Shown: positions 8,197 through 19,021 of the stretch, one piece after another | Layout of the letters: each line of letters opens with the position of its first letter | How positions within the stretch are numbered: position 1 is the stretch's first letter | Assembly: GCA_030655315.1 (NCBI GenBank) | Contig: JAURVT010000010.1 | Span: 118,031-182,030 of the forward strand | Direction: 5' to 3' | Source: Nocardioidaceae bacterium | GTDB lineage: Bacteria; Actinomycetota; Actinomycetes; Propionibacteriales; Nocardioidaceae | Length of the DNA: 64,000 nucleotides | The notes under the pieces: model-generated | Told to the model about the DNA's origin: nothing | The model's database searches: none | The model's input: the letters and a program-made list of their open reading frames with translations, nothing else | Program-made: the position numbers and the translations under genes

Positions 8197-10034
8197 GTGA
8201 CGGGTTCCAGCCAGACCGCGCCCAGCGGCGGGACGCGCAGGCCGACCGAGCTCGGCCAGCCGTTCCACGCGTGGCCCTCGTCCGCCTCGAGCAGGTCGTC
8301 GTTGACGACGCCCGACCCGCCGTAGGCGACGTCGTCGGAGCAGAGCACCTGGCGCCACCGGCCGCCCGAGGGCAGACCGACGCGGAAGTCCTCGTGGGGC
8401 ACGCCCGCGAAGTTCACCACGCACACCAGCTGGTGCTCACCGGAGGAGCGCAGGTAGGAGAACACGTTGTGGTCGCGGTCGTCGGCGTCGATCCAGGTGA
8501 AGCCCTGCGGGTCGTGGTCGGCGCCCCACAGGGCGGGGCGCTCGCGGTACGCGACGTTCAGGTCGTGGACGTAGCGCAGCAGGCCCGAGTGGCCGGGGTC
8601 CTCGAGGTGGCCCCAGTCCAGGCTGCGCTCCTCGCTCCACTCGCGCTCCTGGCCGAACTCGCTGCCCATGAAGAGCAGCTGCTTGCCCGGGTGGGACCAC
8701 TGGAAGGCGTAGTAGGCGCGCAGGTTGGCCAGCTGCTGCCAGCGGTCGCCGGGCATCTTGGTGAGCAGGGAGCCCTTGCCGTGCACGACCTCGTCGTGCG
8801 ACAGCGGCAGCAGGAAGTTGTCGGCGTAGGCGTACATCATCGCGAACGACAGCTCGTGGTGGTGGTAGCGCCGGTTCACCGGCTCCTCGCGCATGTAGCC
8901 CAGCGAGTCGTGCATCCAGCCGAGGTTCCACTTGAAGCCGTAGCCGAGACCGCCGTGGTCGGTGGAGCGCGTGACGCCCGGCCACGCCGTCGACTCCTCG
9001 GCGATCATCGCGACGCCCGGGTGCAGCTTGTAGGCCGTCGCGTTGAGCTCCTGCATGAACGACACGGCCTCGAGGTTCTCGCGGCCGCCGTGCACGTTGG
9101 GACGCCACTGGTCGTGCTCGCGGGAGTAGTCGAGGTAGATCATCGACGCGACCGCGTCGACCCGGAGCCCGTCGACGTGGAACTCCTCGATCCAGTACAG
9201 CGCGTTGGCGATCAGGAAGTTGCGGACCTCGTTGCGACCGAAGTCGAAGATCAGCGTGCCCCAGTCGGGGTGCTCGCCGCGCCACGGGTCGGGGTGCTCG
9301 TAGGTGGCCGTTCCGTCGAAGTACGACAGCGCGAACTCGTCCTTGGGGAAGTGCGCGGGCACCCAGTCCAGCAGGACGCCGATCCCGGCCTGGTGCAGCG
9401 TGTCGACGAGGAAGCGGAAGTCGTCGGGCTCACCGAAGCGCGACGTCGGCGCGTAGTAGCCCGACACCTGGTAGCCCCAGGACCCGCCGAACGGATGCTC
9501 CATCACGGGCATGAGCTCGACGTGGGTGAAGCCGGCGTCGCGGACGTAGTCGGCCAGCTCGACGGCGATCTCGCGGTACGTCAGGCCGAAGCGCCACGAG
9601 CCGAGGTGCAGCTCGTAGATGCTCATCGGCTCTGCGTGGGGCGAGGACGCCGCGCGCCGGGTCAGCCAGGCCTCGTCGTCCCACGTGTAGCTGCTCTGGT
9701 AGACGACGGACGCGGTCTGCGGCGGCACCTGGGCGTACTGCGCCATCGGGTCGGCCTTGTCGGTCCAGCGGCCGTCGGGCGACTCGACCTTGAACTTGTA
9801 GAGCGCGCCAGGGCCGACGTCGTCGACCTCGATCTCCCAGACGCCGAGGTCGTCGCGGACCATCGTGTGTCCGCCGCCGTCCCACCCGTTGAAGTCGCCG
9901 GCGAGCTGGACGGTGCGGGCGCGGGGGGCCCACACGCTGAACGAGGTCCCGGTGGCCGTGGGGTGCGCCCCGAGCACCTTCCACAGCTCCTCGTGACGGC
10001 CCTCTCCGAACAGATGACGATCGAGCTCACGCAT
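8193..10034 (-). CDS. glgB: 1,4-alpha-glucan branching enzyme GlgB
   Basis: GlgB introduces alpha-1,6 branches into the alpha-1,4 chains made by GlgE. The 613-residue protein begins with a CBM48 domain ([20 protein letters not shown], about 34-53) and continues with a GH13 barrel: region I and II, the nucleophile in [10 protein letters not shown], the acid/base Glu in [11 protein letters not shown], and the stabiliser in [10 protein letters not shown]. It lacks the extra N-terminal module of the ~730-residue actinobacterial enzymes. An AAAGGATG ribosome-binding site precedes ATG 10034. The gene lies 36 bp after mak and overlaps the Nudix gene. Confidence 0.96.
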   Translation of the reverse strand: MRELDRHLFGEGRHEELWKVLGAHPTATGTSFSVWAPRARTVQLAGDFNGWDGGGHTMVRDDLGVWEIEVDDVGPGALYKFKVESPDGRWTDKADPMAQYAQVPPQTASVVYQSSYTWDDEAWLTRRAASSPHAEPMSIYELHLGSWRFGLTYREIAVELADYVRDAGFTHVELMPVMEHPFGGSWGYQVSGYYAPTSRFGEPDDFRFLVDTLHQAGIGVLLDWVPAHFPKDEFALSYFDGTATYEHPDPWRGEHPDWGTLIFDFGRNEVRNFLIANALYWIEEFHVDGLRVDAVASMIYLDYSREHDQWRPNVHGGRENLEAVSFMQELNATAYKLHPGVAMIAEESTAWPGVTRSTDHGGLGYGFKWNLGWMHDSLGYMREEPVNRRYHHHELSFAMMYAYADNFLLPLSHDEVVHGKGSLLTKMPGDRWQQLANLRAYYAFQWSHPGKQLLFMGSEFGQEREWSEERSLDWGHLEDPGHSGLLRYVHDLNVAYRERPALWGADHDPQGFTWIDADDRDHNVFSYLRSSGEHQLVCVVNFAGVPHEDFRVGLPSGGRWRQVLCSDDVAYGGSGVVNDDLLEADEGHAWNGWPSSVGLRVPPLGAVWLEPVT

Positions 10035-10070
10035 CTGGGCATCCTTTCACGCAGCGGTCGGGGTGGGCGA

Positions 10071-11428
10071 TCATGCGGTCAGCGCCGCGACGGCGCGCAA
10101 CGGGATCTCGACCCACGACGGCCGGTACCGCACCTCGTAGACCACCTCGTACACGGCCTTGTCGAGCTCGTAGGCGGCCAGCAGGCGCCGCGGCGCCTCG
10201 TCGTCACCGAAGCCGTAGCCGTGCAGGAACGCCGCACGGTTGCGCGCGACCCAGGCGCTGGCCCGCTCCTGGAGCTTCTCGGCGTCGATGCCGGCCTGGA
10301 CGAGCACCGACCGCGCCGCGTAGTCCAGTGAGCGGAGCATGCCGGCGACGTCGCGGGCGGGGGAGTCCAGGCGCACCCGGTCGGGGATGGGCTGGGACGG
10401 CTCGCCCTCGAAGTCGATGATCTTCCAGCCCGCGGTGGTGCGCAGCGACTGCCCCAGGTGGAGGTCGCCGTGCACGCGCTGGGCCTGGACGGCGGCGTCG
10501 AGGTCGCGGACGTCGGCGTAGCGGGTGCGAACGGCCTCGGCGAACGGCGCGAGCTGCGGCGCGGCGGCGACGGCCTCGTCGAGGCGCGTCTCGAAGCGGT
10601 CGGCGAGCGCGCCGAGCTCGGCCGCGCCCCACGGGCGGGTCTCGAAGTGCTCGGCCAGCATCTCGTGCACGTGCCGGGTGGTCAGCCCGAGGCGCTCGGC
10701 GTCGGCTCCGAAGTCGCCCCCGGCCTCCTCCGGCTCGAGGTCGGGCTCGGCGACGAGGTCGCGCAGGCTGGCGCGGGCGGAGTCCCAGCCGCCCGTGGCG
10801 GTGCGCAGGAAGCGCTGCAGCATCGCGAGGTCGTACTCCTCGCCGCCACCCAGGCGTGTGCTCAGCGACCCACGGATCGCCGCGACGCTGTCGCCGCCCT
10901 CGGGCGAGAGCGCCTCGTGGACCTCGATGTCGGGGTTGCGTCCGGGGTTCAGTCGGCGGAACAGCTTGAGCACGAGGCTCTCGTCGACCACCAGCGAGGT
11001 GTTCGACTGCTCCACCGAGAGCAGCACCGAGCGGGACTCGGCGGTCATCTCGAGGTCGTCGCCCGCGGTGTAGACGAGGTCGGACGTGGTGCCGCCGCCG
11101 ACGAACCCCGCGAGCAGCACGGCGCGCGCGTCGGCGTCGTGCACGGCGTCGTAGAGGTGGAAGGTGCCGGCGTCCACGGTGGCCACGCCCACGAACCCGT
11201 GCGCGACGGACTCGCTGCGCTCGGCCCGGTACGACAGGGGCAGCTGGTAGAGCTGCGGCCCGTCCGGCGTGTCGACGTCGACCAGCGCGATGCGCACGCC
11301 GAAGCCGTCCGTCGGCTCCCTGAGCCACTCGAGCGTGCGGACGCCGCTGACGGTCGCCGCGGCGTCGGCGCCGAACCAGCGCTGGTGCTGCAGGTAGTCG
11401 GTCAGCAGGGCGAGGTCGGCGGGGGCGC

Positions 11429-11432
<4 letters not shown>
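10071..11432 (-). CDS. mak: Maltokinase Mak (Pep2)
   Basis: Mak phosphorylates maltose with ATP to alpha-maltose-1-phosphate, the donor used by GlgE. The 453-residue protein has the family N-terminus ([15 protein letters not shown]) and the kinase-like C-lobe with the catalytic loop HGDLHLGQ and the metal-binding [14 protein letters not shown] 11432 overlaps the treS stop (ATGA), the usual arrangement; treS makes the maltose that Mak uses. In some actinobacteria TreS and Mak are fused; here they are separate but translationally coupled. Confidence 0.95.
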
Positions 11433-13198
<1,766 letters not shown>

Positions 13199-13253
13199 GG
13201 ACCCATCCTGTCGAGAACGCGCGCCGCGCGCGACCCGGGCGTCCGCGGGCCCC

Positions 13254-13345
13254 GTCGGATTCCCAGGTAGGCACGGGAAACCGACAGGACCACGGAGAAC
13301 TCTCCATGGTCCTGTCGGAAGACCGTGCCTACCTGGGAATCCGAC
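13254..13345. repeat. Family A palindromic repeat, complete copy 2
   Basis: The outer arms at 13254-13276 and 13323-13345 are perfectly complementary over 23 bp. Inside them a second stem (CCGACAGGACCA / TGGTCCTGTCGG) and a third (GGAG-AACT-CTCC) continue the same axis, so almost all 92 nt can fold into one hairpin. It lies in the middle of the glgE-treS operon, where it could terminate, attenuate or process the transcript. There is no U-tract. Confidence 0.9.
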
Positions 13346-13356
13346 AGGGTGCGGCG

Positions 13357-15321
13357 TCAGCGCAGGGCGAGGACGTGGACGGGACGCTCGCCGGCGGAGG
13401 TGGGGCCGAGCTTGACGTAGGGGTACTCGCCCCAGGTGAAGCGCTCGCCGGTCATCTCGTCCTCGACCTGGACGTGGTCGCCCCACTCCAGGCCCAGCTC
13501 GGGCTGGTCCAGCTTGAGCGTCGCCTCGACGGTCACCCACGGCGTGGTGTTGACCACGACCAGGACGACGTCGTCGCCGGCCTTCTTGGAGAACACCAGC
13601 AGCCGCTCGTCGTTGCTCTCGTGGATCGTGACGTTCGCCAGCTGGCGCAGGGCCGGGTGGGAGCGGCGGATCTCGTTGAGCCGGGTGAGGTACGGGGCGA
13701 GGGTGGTGCCCTCGGCGTCGGCGGCCGCCCAGTCGCGCACGCGCACCTGGAACTTCTCCGAGTCCAGGTACTCCTCGCCGCCGGGACGCAGCGCGGTGTT
13801 CTCCATCAGCTCGAAGCCGGCGTAGACGCCCCACGACGGCGAGCCCGTGGCCGCCAGGACGGCGCGCGTGCGGAACGCGTCCGGCCCGCCGTGCTGGAGG
13901 ATCGTGGGGAGGATGTCGGGGGTGTTCACCCAGAAGCTCGGACGCATCACGTGCGACTTCTCGTGCGAGACCTCGACGAGGTACTCGGCGAGCTCCGCGG
14001 CGGTGTTGCGCCACGTGAAGTACGTGTAGCTCTGGTGGTAGCCGACGGTGCCGAGCGCGCGCATCATCGTGGGCTTGGTGAACGCCTCGGCCAGGAAGAT
14101 CACGTCGGGGTCGGTCCGACGGACGTCGCTGAGCAGCGCGTCCCAGAACCCGACGGGCTTGGTGTGGGGGTTGTCCACCCGGAACACCCGCACCCCGTGC
14201 GACATCCAGTGCCGCAGCACCCGCAGGATCTCGGCGTAGATGCCCTCCGGGTCGTTGTCGAAGTTCAGCGGGTAGATGTCCTGGTACTTCTTCGGCGGGT
14301 TCTCCGCGAACGCGATCGTGCCGTCGTTGCGCGTGGTGAACCACTCGGGGTGCGCCGCGACCCACGGGTGGTCGGGGGCGCACTGCAGCGCGAAGTCGAG
14401 CGCGACCTCCAGGCCCAGCTCGTCCGCCCGCGCCACGAAGGCGTCGAGGTCGTCGATCGTGCCGAGGTCGGGGTGGACGGCGTCGTGCCCGCCCTCGGCC
14501 GAGCCGATGCCCCAGGGGGAGCCGGGGTCGCCCGGACCGGCGACCAGCGTGTTGTTGGGACCCTTGCGGTTGACCCGCCCGATCGGGTGGATCGGCGGCA
14601 GGTAGATGACGTCGAAGCCCATCGCCGCGACGGCGGGAAGCCGCTCGGCCGCGGTGCGCAGGGTGCCCGGGACGACGGTGCCGTCGGCGTCGACGTAGGC
14701 ACCCTCGGAGCGCGGGAAGAACTCGTACCAGGCGGTGGAGACCGCGAGCTCGCGGTCGACGAAGAACGGGTAGGGCTGGGTGCTGCCCAGCAGGTCGCGC
14801 ACGGGGTACCGGCCGACGACGTCCTTCACCGCGGGCGTCAGGCCCGACGACAGCCGGGCGCCGACGTCGAGGGTCGTGTCCTGCAGTCGAGCGGCCGCCT
14901 CGTCGAGGATCGAGCCCTCCTCCCGCGCGGACGCCGGCAGCTGCGCCGACGCGCGCCCGAGCAGCAGCGCGCCCTCGGTCAGCATCACCTCGACATCGAC
15001 GCCGGCCTCGATCTTGACCGTCGCGTCGTGCTCCCAGGTGTCGTACGGGGCGCTCCAGGACTCCACCCGGAACGTCCACGGGCCGACCTGGTCGAAGCTC
15101 GCCTGCGCGGCCCACAGGTCGTTGTCGACGAACACCATGGGCACGAGGGGCAGGTCGGTGCCGGCGGGGTCGGTGAAGACCACCCCGGCCCCGAGGAGGT
15201 CGTGACCCTCCCGGAAGACCCGGGCGCTCACGGCGAACGGCTCGCCGACGGCGGCCTTGGCGGGGTAGGCCCCGCCCTCCACGACCGGCTCGACATCGAT
15301 GACGGGGATCCTCGGCAGCAT
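13357..15321 (-). CDS. glgE: Alpha-1,4-glucan:maltose-1-phosphate maltosyltransferase GlgE
   Basis: GlgE transfers maltose from maltose-1-phosphate to growing alpha-1,4-glucan and is the central enzyme of the trehalose-to-glycogen route. The 654-residue length is typical. The N-terminal beta domain ([20 protein letters not shown]) is followed by a GH13_3 barrel with [19 protein letters not shown], the nucleophile in [11 protein letters not shown], the acid/base in [10 protein letters not shown] and VNTPDI. It is the first gene of the glgE-treS-mak-glgB set. The 172-bp region to the divergent gene at 15494 should hold the promoter; it contains a small CCCCC-gcgt-GGGGG hairpin. Confidence 0.96.
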   Translation of the reverse strand: MLPRIPVIDVEPVVEGGAYPAKAAVGEPFAVSARVFREGHDLLGAGVVFTDPAGTDLPLVPMVFVDNDLWAAQASFDQVGPWTFRVESWSAPYDTWEHDATVKIEAGVDVEVMLTEGALLLGRASAQLPASAREEGSILDEAAARLQDTTLDVGARLSSGLTPAVKDVVGRYPVRDLLGSTQPYPFFVDRELAVSTAWYEFFPRSEGAYVDADGTVVPGTLRTAAERLPAVAAMGFDVIYLPPIHPIGRVNRKGPNNTLVAGPGDPGSPWGIGSAEGGHDAVHPDLGTIDDLDAFVARADELGLEVALDFALQCAPDHPWVAAHPEWFTTRNDGTIAFAENPPKKYQDIYPLNFDNDPEGIYAEILRVLRHWMSHGVRVFRVDNPHTKPVGFWDALLSDVRRTDPDVIFLAEAFTKPTMMRALGTVGYHQSYTYFTWRNTAAELAEYLVEVSHEKSHVMRPSFWVNTPDILPTILQHGGPDAFRTRAVLAATGSPSWGVYAGFELMENTALRPGGEEYLDSEKFQVRVRDWAAADAEGTTLAPYLTRLNEIRRSHPALRQLANVTIHESNDERLLVFSKKAGDDVVLVVVNTTPWVTVEATLKLDQPELGLEWGDHVQVEDEMTGERFTWGEYPYVKLGPTSAGERPVHVLALR

Positions 15322-15493
15322 GCTCCCAACCTAGAGGGTGGGCCGGGGGCTGTCGCGCCGCGTCCGCGCCCCCGCGCCCCCGTGACCCCCGCGTGGGGGA
15401 GACTGGCTGGATCGGACGTCACGTGGTCGCTGCGGGGGCAGGCGGCGGGGTCGCCCGGCCGATGCACACCGACGAGCAGGCGGAGGAGATCGC

Positions 15494-15808
15494 GTGGGTG
15501 CCCTGAGCAGCGTGGAGGGTGAGGTCGCCCGTCTCGCGCGGGCGATGGAGGCCTTCGCCGACGCCGCCGGCCCCGCGCGAGGGATCCTGCGCGACGTCCC
15601 GGCCGAGGACACTGCCCCGTCCCCGCAGGCCGACGCGGTGGCGACGGCGCTGTCGCGGCTCGACGCGCGGCTGGAGCAGCTGGCCGTCCAGGCCGGCGAC
15701 GCGGCCGCGGTGCTGGGCGACCTCCTCGCCGACGCCGTCGACGACGCGCAGCAGCAGGCGAGGTCCGACGCCGCCCGGTCCGAGGCACCCGAGGGAGAGC
15801 GCTCGTGA
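15494..15808 (+). CDS. Short helical protein, first gene of an unrecognised three-gene operon
   Basis: This 104-residue, Ala-rich, acidic protein is predicted to be almost entirely helical, with heptad-like stretches (EGEVARLARAMEAFADAAG; ALSRLDARLEQLAVQAGDAA). No signal peptide, transmembrane helix or Cys is present. GTG 15494 follows GGAGGAG by 6 nt. The stop overlaps the next start by 4 nt. Size and helicity recall partner proteins of type VII secretion substrates, but there is no WXG motif, so that is only a suggestion. Confidence 0.65.
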   Translation: MGALSSVEGEVARLARAMEAFADAAGPARGILRDVPAEDTAPSPQADAVATALSRLDARLEQLAVQAGDAAAVLGDLLADAVDDAQQQARSDAARSEAPEGERS

Positions 15809-16641
15809 ACCCCGAGCGGTTCCTCGGTCGCGATCCCGCCGTGGGCGACCTCGTCACCGTCGACCGGACCACGGTCGCGCTCCGCGAGGTGGTCCTGGTG
15901 CTGGCCGAGGGGCGCGGCCGTCTCGACTCCACCGTCGTCGACTCGGTCTGGCGGGGTGCGCGCGGAGCCGTCGTCGTCGACGCGGTGTCGGACCTGCGGG
16001 CCCGCCTCGACCTCGTCGAGGGCGCGGTGGCCGAGTTCACCGCCGTCTGGCAGGAGTGGCGCCACGGGCTGGCGCGCCGTCAGGACCGCACCGCCGAGCT
16101 CGCCGAGACCATGAGCCAGCTCGGCGGCGAGGGCGACGCCGAGGGGCGACGCGCCGGCGTCGAGCGCCAGGTCGACGAGCTCGAGGCCGAGCACCTCGTC
16201 GCCGCCGACTCGCTCGCGCGTGCCGCCGAGGCCCTCACCGAGGCGCTGGCGCCGGCCGGTGACGAGACCGACGTGGCGGCCGACCTCCGTGCCGGGGTCG
16301 GCGCGCTCGACGGCGCCGTCCACGCCTGGATGCAGGCCAGCGGCGACCGCACCCGCACGTCGGCCGCGTCCGCCGTCGGCGTCGCGTCGCTGACGGGCGT
16401 GCTGCCCCTGATGTACGGAGTCGGCGACGAGGAGGCCGACCCGCAGGCCCGCGAGACCGCCGCCGGCGCGCCGGGAGCCCACCGGCTGCTCGACGCGCTC
16501 GACCACCGGGGCGAGGCGGCCGAGCCCGAGCTCGCCGACGCCACCTTCGCCCCCGCCCCGTCGCGTGGCCCCTCGCTCGCCGATCGGCTGCGAGGAGCCC
16601 CGGCAGCCGCCGACGAGACCGACGCCGGAGATGCCTCATGA
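15805..16641 (+). CDS. Helical protein with WXG-like motif, function unknown
   Basis: This 278-residue protein has an N-terminal helical region containing VDSVWRGARGAVVVDAVSD (about residues 48-66), in which Trp-x-Gly sits between two helices as in WXG100 type VII substrates. A second helical part (about 90-160) looks coiled-coil, and an Ala/Gly/Pro/Asp-rich low-complexity tail follows. It overlaps its neighbours by 4 nt on both sides, so the three proteins are probably made together. No EccC/EccD-type secretion machinery is in this window, so a type VII link is inference only. Confidence 0.65.
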   Translation: MNPERFLGRDPAVGDLVTVDRTTVALREVVLVLAEGRGRLDSTVVDSVWRGARGAVVVDAVSDLRARLDLVEGAVAEFTAVWQEWRHGLARRQDRTAELAETMSQLGGEGDAEGRRAGVERQVDELEAEHLVAADSLARAAEALTEALAPAGDETDVAADLRAGVGALDGAVHAWMQASGDRTRTSAASAVGVASLTGVLPLMYGVGDEEADPQARETAAGAPGAHRLLDALDHRGEAAEPELADATFAPAPSRGPSLADRLRGAPAAADETDAGDAS

Positions 16642-17201
16642 CCGTCGCCCACGCAAGGCCGGTCATCGACCTCGACCTGCCGCCGGACTTCCACGAGGTC
16701 CCGCTCGCCGCCGCCGTGGAGGACCGCGTCCACGATCAGGCCGCCCTGCTGGACCGGCTCGCGGTCGTCGACGCCGGACGCCGCGAGAGCCTCGGCTGGT
16801 ACCTCGAGGCGCTCTCGCGCACGGTCGGCGACCACGACGTCGCCACCACGGCCTTCTGCGCGGTCCGGATCGGCGGACGTCCGTCGTCGGCCACGCTGAC
16901 GGTCGCCCTGCACGACGCCGACGCCGACGACCCGCTCGTGTTCGCCCTGGGCTCCGCCGAGAGCCTGCGGGCCGGCGGCCACTACGACGTGGTCCGCACC
17001 GAGCGCGTCGGCCACGTGCTGGTCGCGCTCGCCCACGGCTCCGACGCCACCACGGGCGCCCGCCACGTCACGGCCGTCGTGCCCGTGGCCGGCCACGGCA
17101 CCGCCGTGGTGCTCTGCCTCAGCACGCACGACCTCGCCGGCCTCGAGGTCTACGAGCGCGTGCTGCGTCGGGCCGCCGCGTCGGTGCGCGTCGTCGCCTG
17201 A
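16638..17201 (+). CDS. Hypothetical protein, third gene of the operon
   Basis: This 187-residue soluble protein has an alpha/beta pattern with strands such as TAFCAVRIGG, TLTVALHD, HVLVALAHG and TAVVLCLST and a helical C-terminus (YERVLRRAAASVRV). The overall shape resembles small immunity-, chaperone- or EspG-like partner proteins, but no diagnostic motif is present and I do not recognise the family. It overlaps the preceding gene by 4 nt and ends 12 bp before the convergent peroxidase gene. Confidence 0.62.
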   Translation: MTVAHARPVIDLDLPPDFHEVPLAAAVEDRVHDQAALLDRLAVVDAGRRESLGWYLEALSRTVGDHDVATTAFCAVRIGGRPSSATLTVALHDADADDPLVFALGSAESLRAGGHYDVVRTERVGHVLVALAHGSDATTGARHVTAVVPVAGHGTAVVLCLSTHDLAGLEVYERVLRRAAASVRVVA

Positions 17202-17213
17202 CGGGCCCGGCCC

Positions 17214-18905
17214 TCAGTCCCCGAGGGGGTTGAGGAGGTCCTCGCGACCCTCGAAGGCGAACATCAGCAGGTCGACCATCTCGAACGTCCCGTCCGGGCG
17301 GCCGAGGGTGGGTCGCCACGACGGGTCGCGGACGATGGACGTCGCGCTGCCCTCCAGGGCGCGGTGGAAGACCTCGGCGGTGATCCGGGCGCCCACGCCT
17401 GCGAGCCGGCCGCCGTTCACCTCGGCCTCGCGCAGGCAGTAGAACCACAGCGGCGCGGCGGCGAGCAGGCTCTCCGCGACGGGATCGGCCGCGTCGACGA
17501 CGACGCCGCTGCCGTCCCCGCCGAGAAGCTCGGCGTCGCTCAGCGGCGTCACCCCCAGCTGCGCGGCCATCTGCTGCCCGCTGGCCAGACGCACCATGCC
17601 GCCGCGCACCAGGTTGCGGAAGGCCAGGTTCAGCTCGAGGCCGACCGCCGCGGGCACGGCGCCGCGTCCCCCGAACGAGCCCAGCGGCAGGTTCTTGAGC
17701 GGGTCGACGAGCAGCGTGTCGATGCGCTTGGCGACGTTGAACCGCTTGGGCTCGACGACCAGCCCGGGCACGCCGAGCGGGGAGAAGTCGTAGAGCCGTC
17801 GCCAGTCCGCGATCCAGTTGCTCGGCAGGACGAGGAAGTCCCCGGCGTCGGGATCGCCGAGGTCGAGGGGCCCGGGCGACAGTGTGCCGCTGGTGCCCGA
17901 GAACTGGAACAGCAGGGCGAGCGTCCCGGGAGCCAGCCCGCCCTCGGAGTTGAACACGCGGTTCCACTCGTAGACGTCGCGCACCATCGAGTGGCCCAGC
18001 CGGTAGGCGCCCACCGAGAACTCGATCGGCATCGTCGGGGCGTCGCCGGGGTCGGCGTAGCCGTGCAGCGGTGCCCGCCCGCGCGGTGAGCGCTCGTAGG
18101 GCGCGGGGACCTCGAAGAACCGGCGGCCGTGCGCGAACACGTCGTCCAGCACGGACGGGTCGACGAGCCGCGGCAGCAGGTCGTGCCGCAGCACCCACTG
18201 GTAGTGCCGCACGACGACGTCCCGCGCCGCGCCGAGCAGCAGGTGCGACGGCGTCCCGGCGGCCGCGAGGGTGTCCACCACCCGGTTGTGGAAGCGGATG
18301 AACGCGGCGTGCGTCTGCCCGACGACGAGGTTCTCGTCGTTGCGTCCGTCGGGGATCAGCGCTGCCCGACGGGCGGCCTTGGTCGAGCCAAACCCGACGC
18401 GCGGCAGGTCGAAGCCCTCGTGGGGCAGGGCGGTCGCTGCGACGTCGAGCGACGGCGCGGGCGCCGTCGTGCCGGTGAGCAGGTGCACCCCGTCGGCTGC
18501 GTAGAAGCGCTCGTCGCCGCCGGTGGGCCCGCGGCCGTAGAGGGAGTCCAGGTCGAGCGCGGGCGACCGGCCCTGCTTGAGCTCGGCCACCGTCACGTCG
18601 TCACCGAGGTGCACGGCGGTCTTGTCGAGCGTCATGTCGTGGTCGACGAACTGGCTGAGGTAGGTGTATCCCGAGGGCACCTGCTCCTCGTCGGGATCGG
18701 GCTTGTCGCCCTGGGTCATCCGGGTCGCCAGCGCCTCGGCGACGGCGAGGTCCACGCCCTCGCCCTGCGGGCCGAGGCGCGAGAAGCGGAACTTGCGGAG
18801 CGAGGCCTCGGTGGACGGCCGCCGGCAGCGGTAGCGGCGGTCGGCGTCGCCGTCGACGATGCCCTCGCCGACGACGTAGTAGGTGTCACGGACGTGTCTC
18901 TTCAT
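17214..18905 (-). CDS. Animal-type haem peroxidase (peroxidase-cyclooxygenase superfamily)
   Basis: This 563-residue protein matches the peroxidase fold of myeloperoxidase and prostaglandin synthase. The distal haem His lies in QFVDHDMTLDK (about residues 85-95). The conserved FIRFHNRVVDTLAAAG, ARDVVVRHYQWVLRHDLLP and the proximal-ligand segment YRLGHSMVRDVYEWNR are all present, so it should bind haem and be active. No signal peptide is seen, suggesting a cytosolic enzyme or non-classical export. Start ATG 18905 gives MKRHVRDTYYVVGEG. It ends tail to tail with the three-gene operon, and glgX lies upstream on the same strand across a 116-bp gap. The substrate is unknown. Confidence 0.9.
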   Translation of the reverse strand: MKRHVRDTYYVVGEGIVDGDADRRYRCRRPSTEASLRKFRFSRLGPQGEGVDLAVAEALATRMTQGDKPDPDEEQVPSGYTYLSQFVDHDMTLDKTAVHLGDDVTVAELKQGRSPALDLDSLYGRGPTGGDERFYAADGVHLLTGTTAPAPSLDVAATALPHEGFDLPRVGFGSTKAARRAALIPDGRNDENLVVGQTHAAFIRFHNRVVDTLAAAGTPSHLLLGAARDVVVRHYQWVLRHDLLPRLVDPSVLDDVFAHGRRFFEVPAPYERSPRGRAPLHGYADPGDAPTMPIEFSVGAYRLGHSMVRDVYEWNRVFNSEGGLAPGTLALLFQFSGTSGTLSPGPLDLGDPDAGDFLVLPSNWIADWRRLYDFSPLGVPGLVVEPKRFNVAKRIDTLLVDPLKNLPLGSFGGRGAVPAAVGLELNLAFRNLVRGGMVRLASGQQMAAQLGVTPLSDAELLGGDGSGVVVDAADPVAESLLAAAPLWFYCLREAEVNGGRLAGVGARITAEVFHRALEGSATSIVRDPSWRPTLGRPDGTFEMVDLLMFAFEGREDLLNPLGD

Positions 18906-19021
18906 GCGGTGCCCCTGGGGTGAGGGCCGTCCCCTGCGTCCCGAGCCGGGCGGCGGCGATGGTCTGGTGCAGGGGAGGAGCACCGCCGCGAACCCTCTGA
19001 TACCGCCCGGCCCGACCGGTC

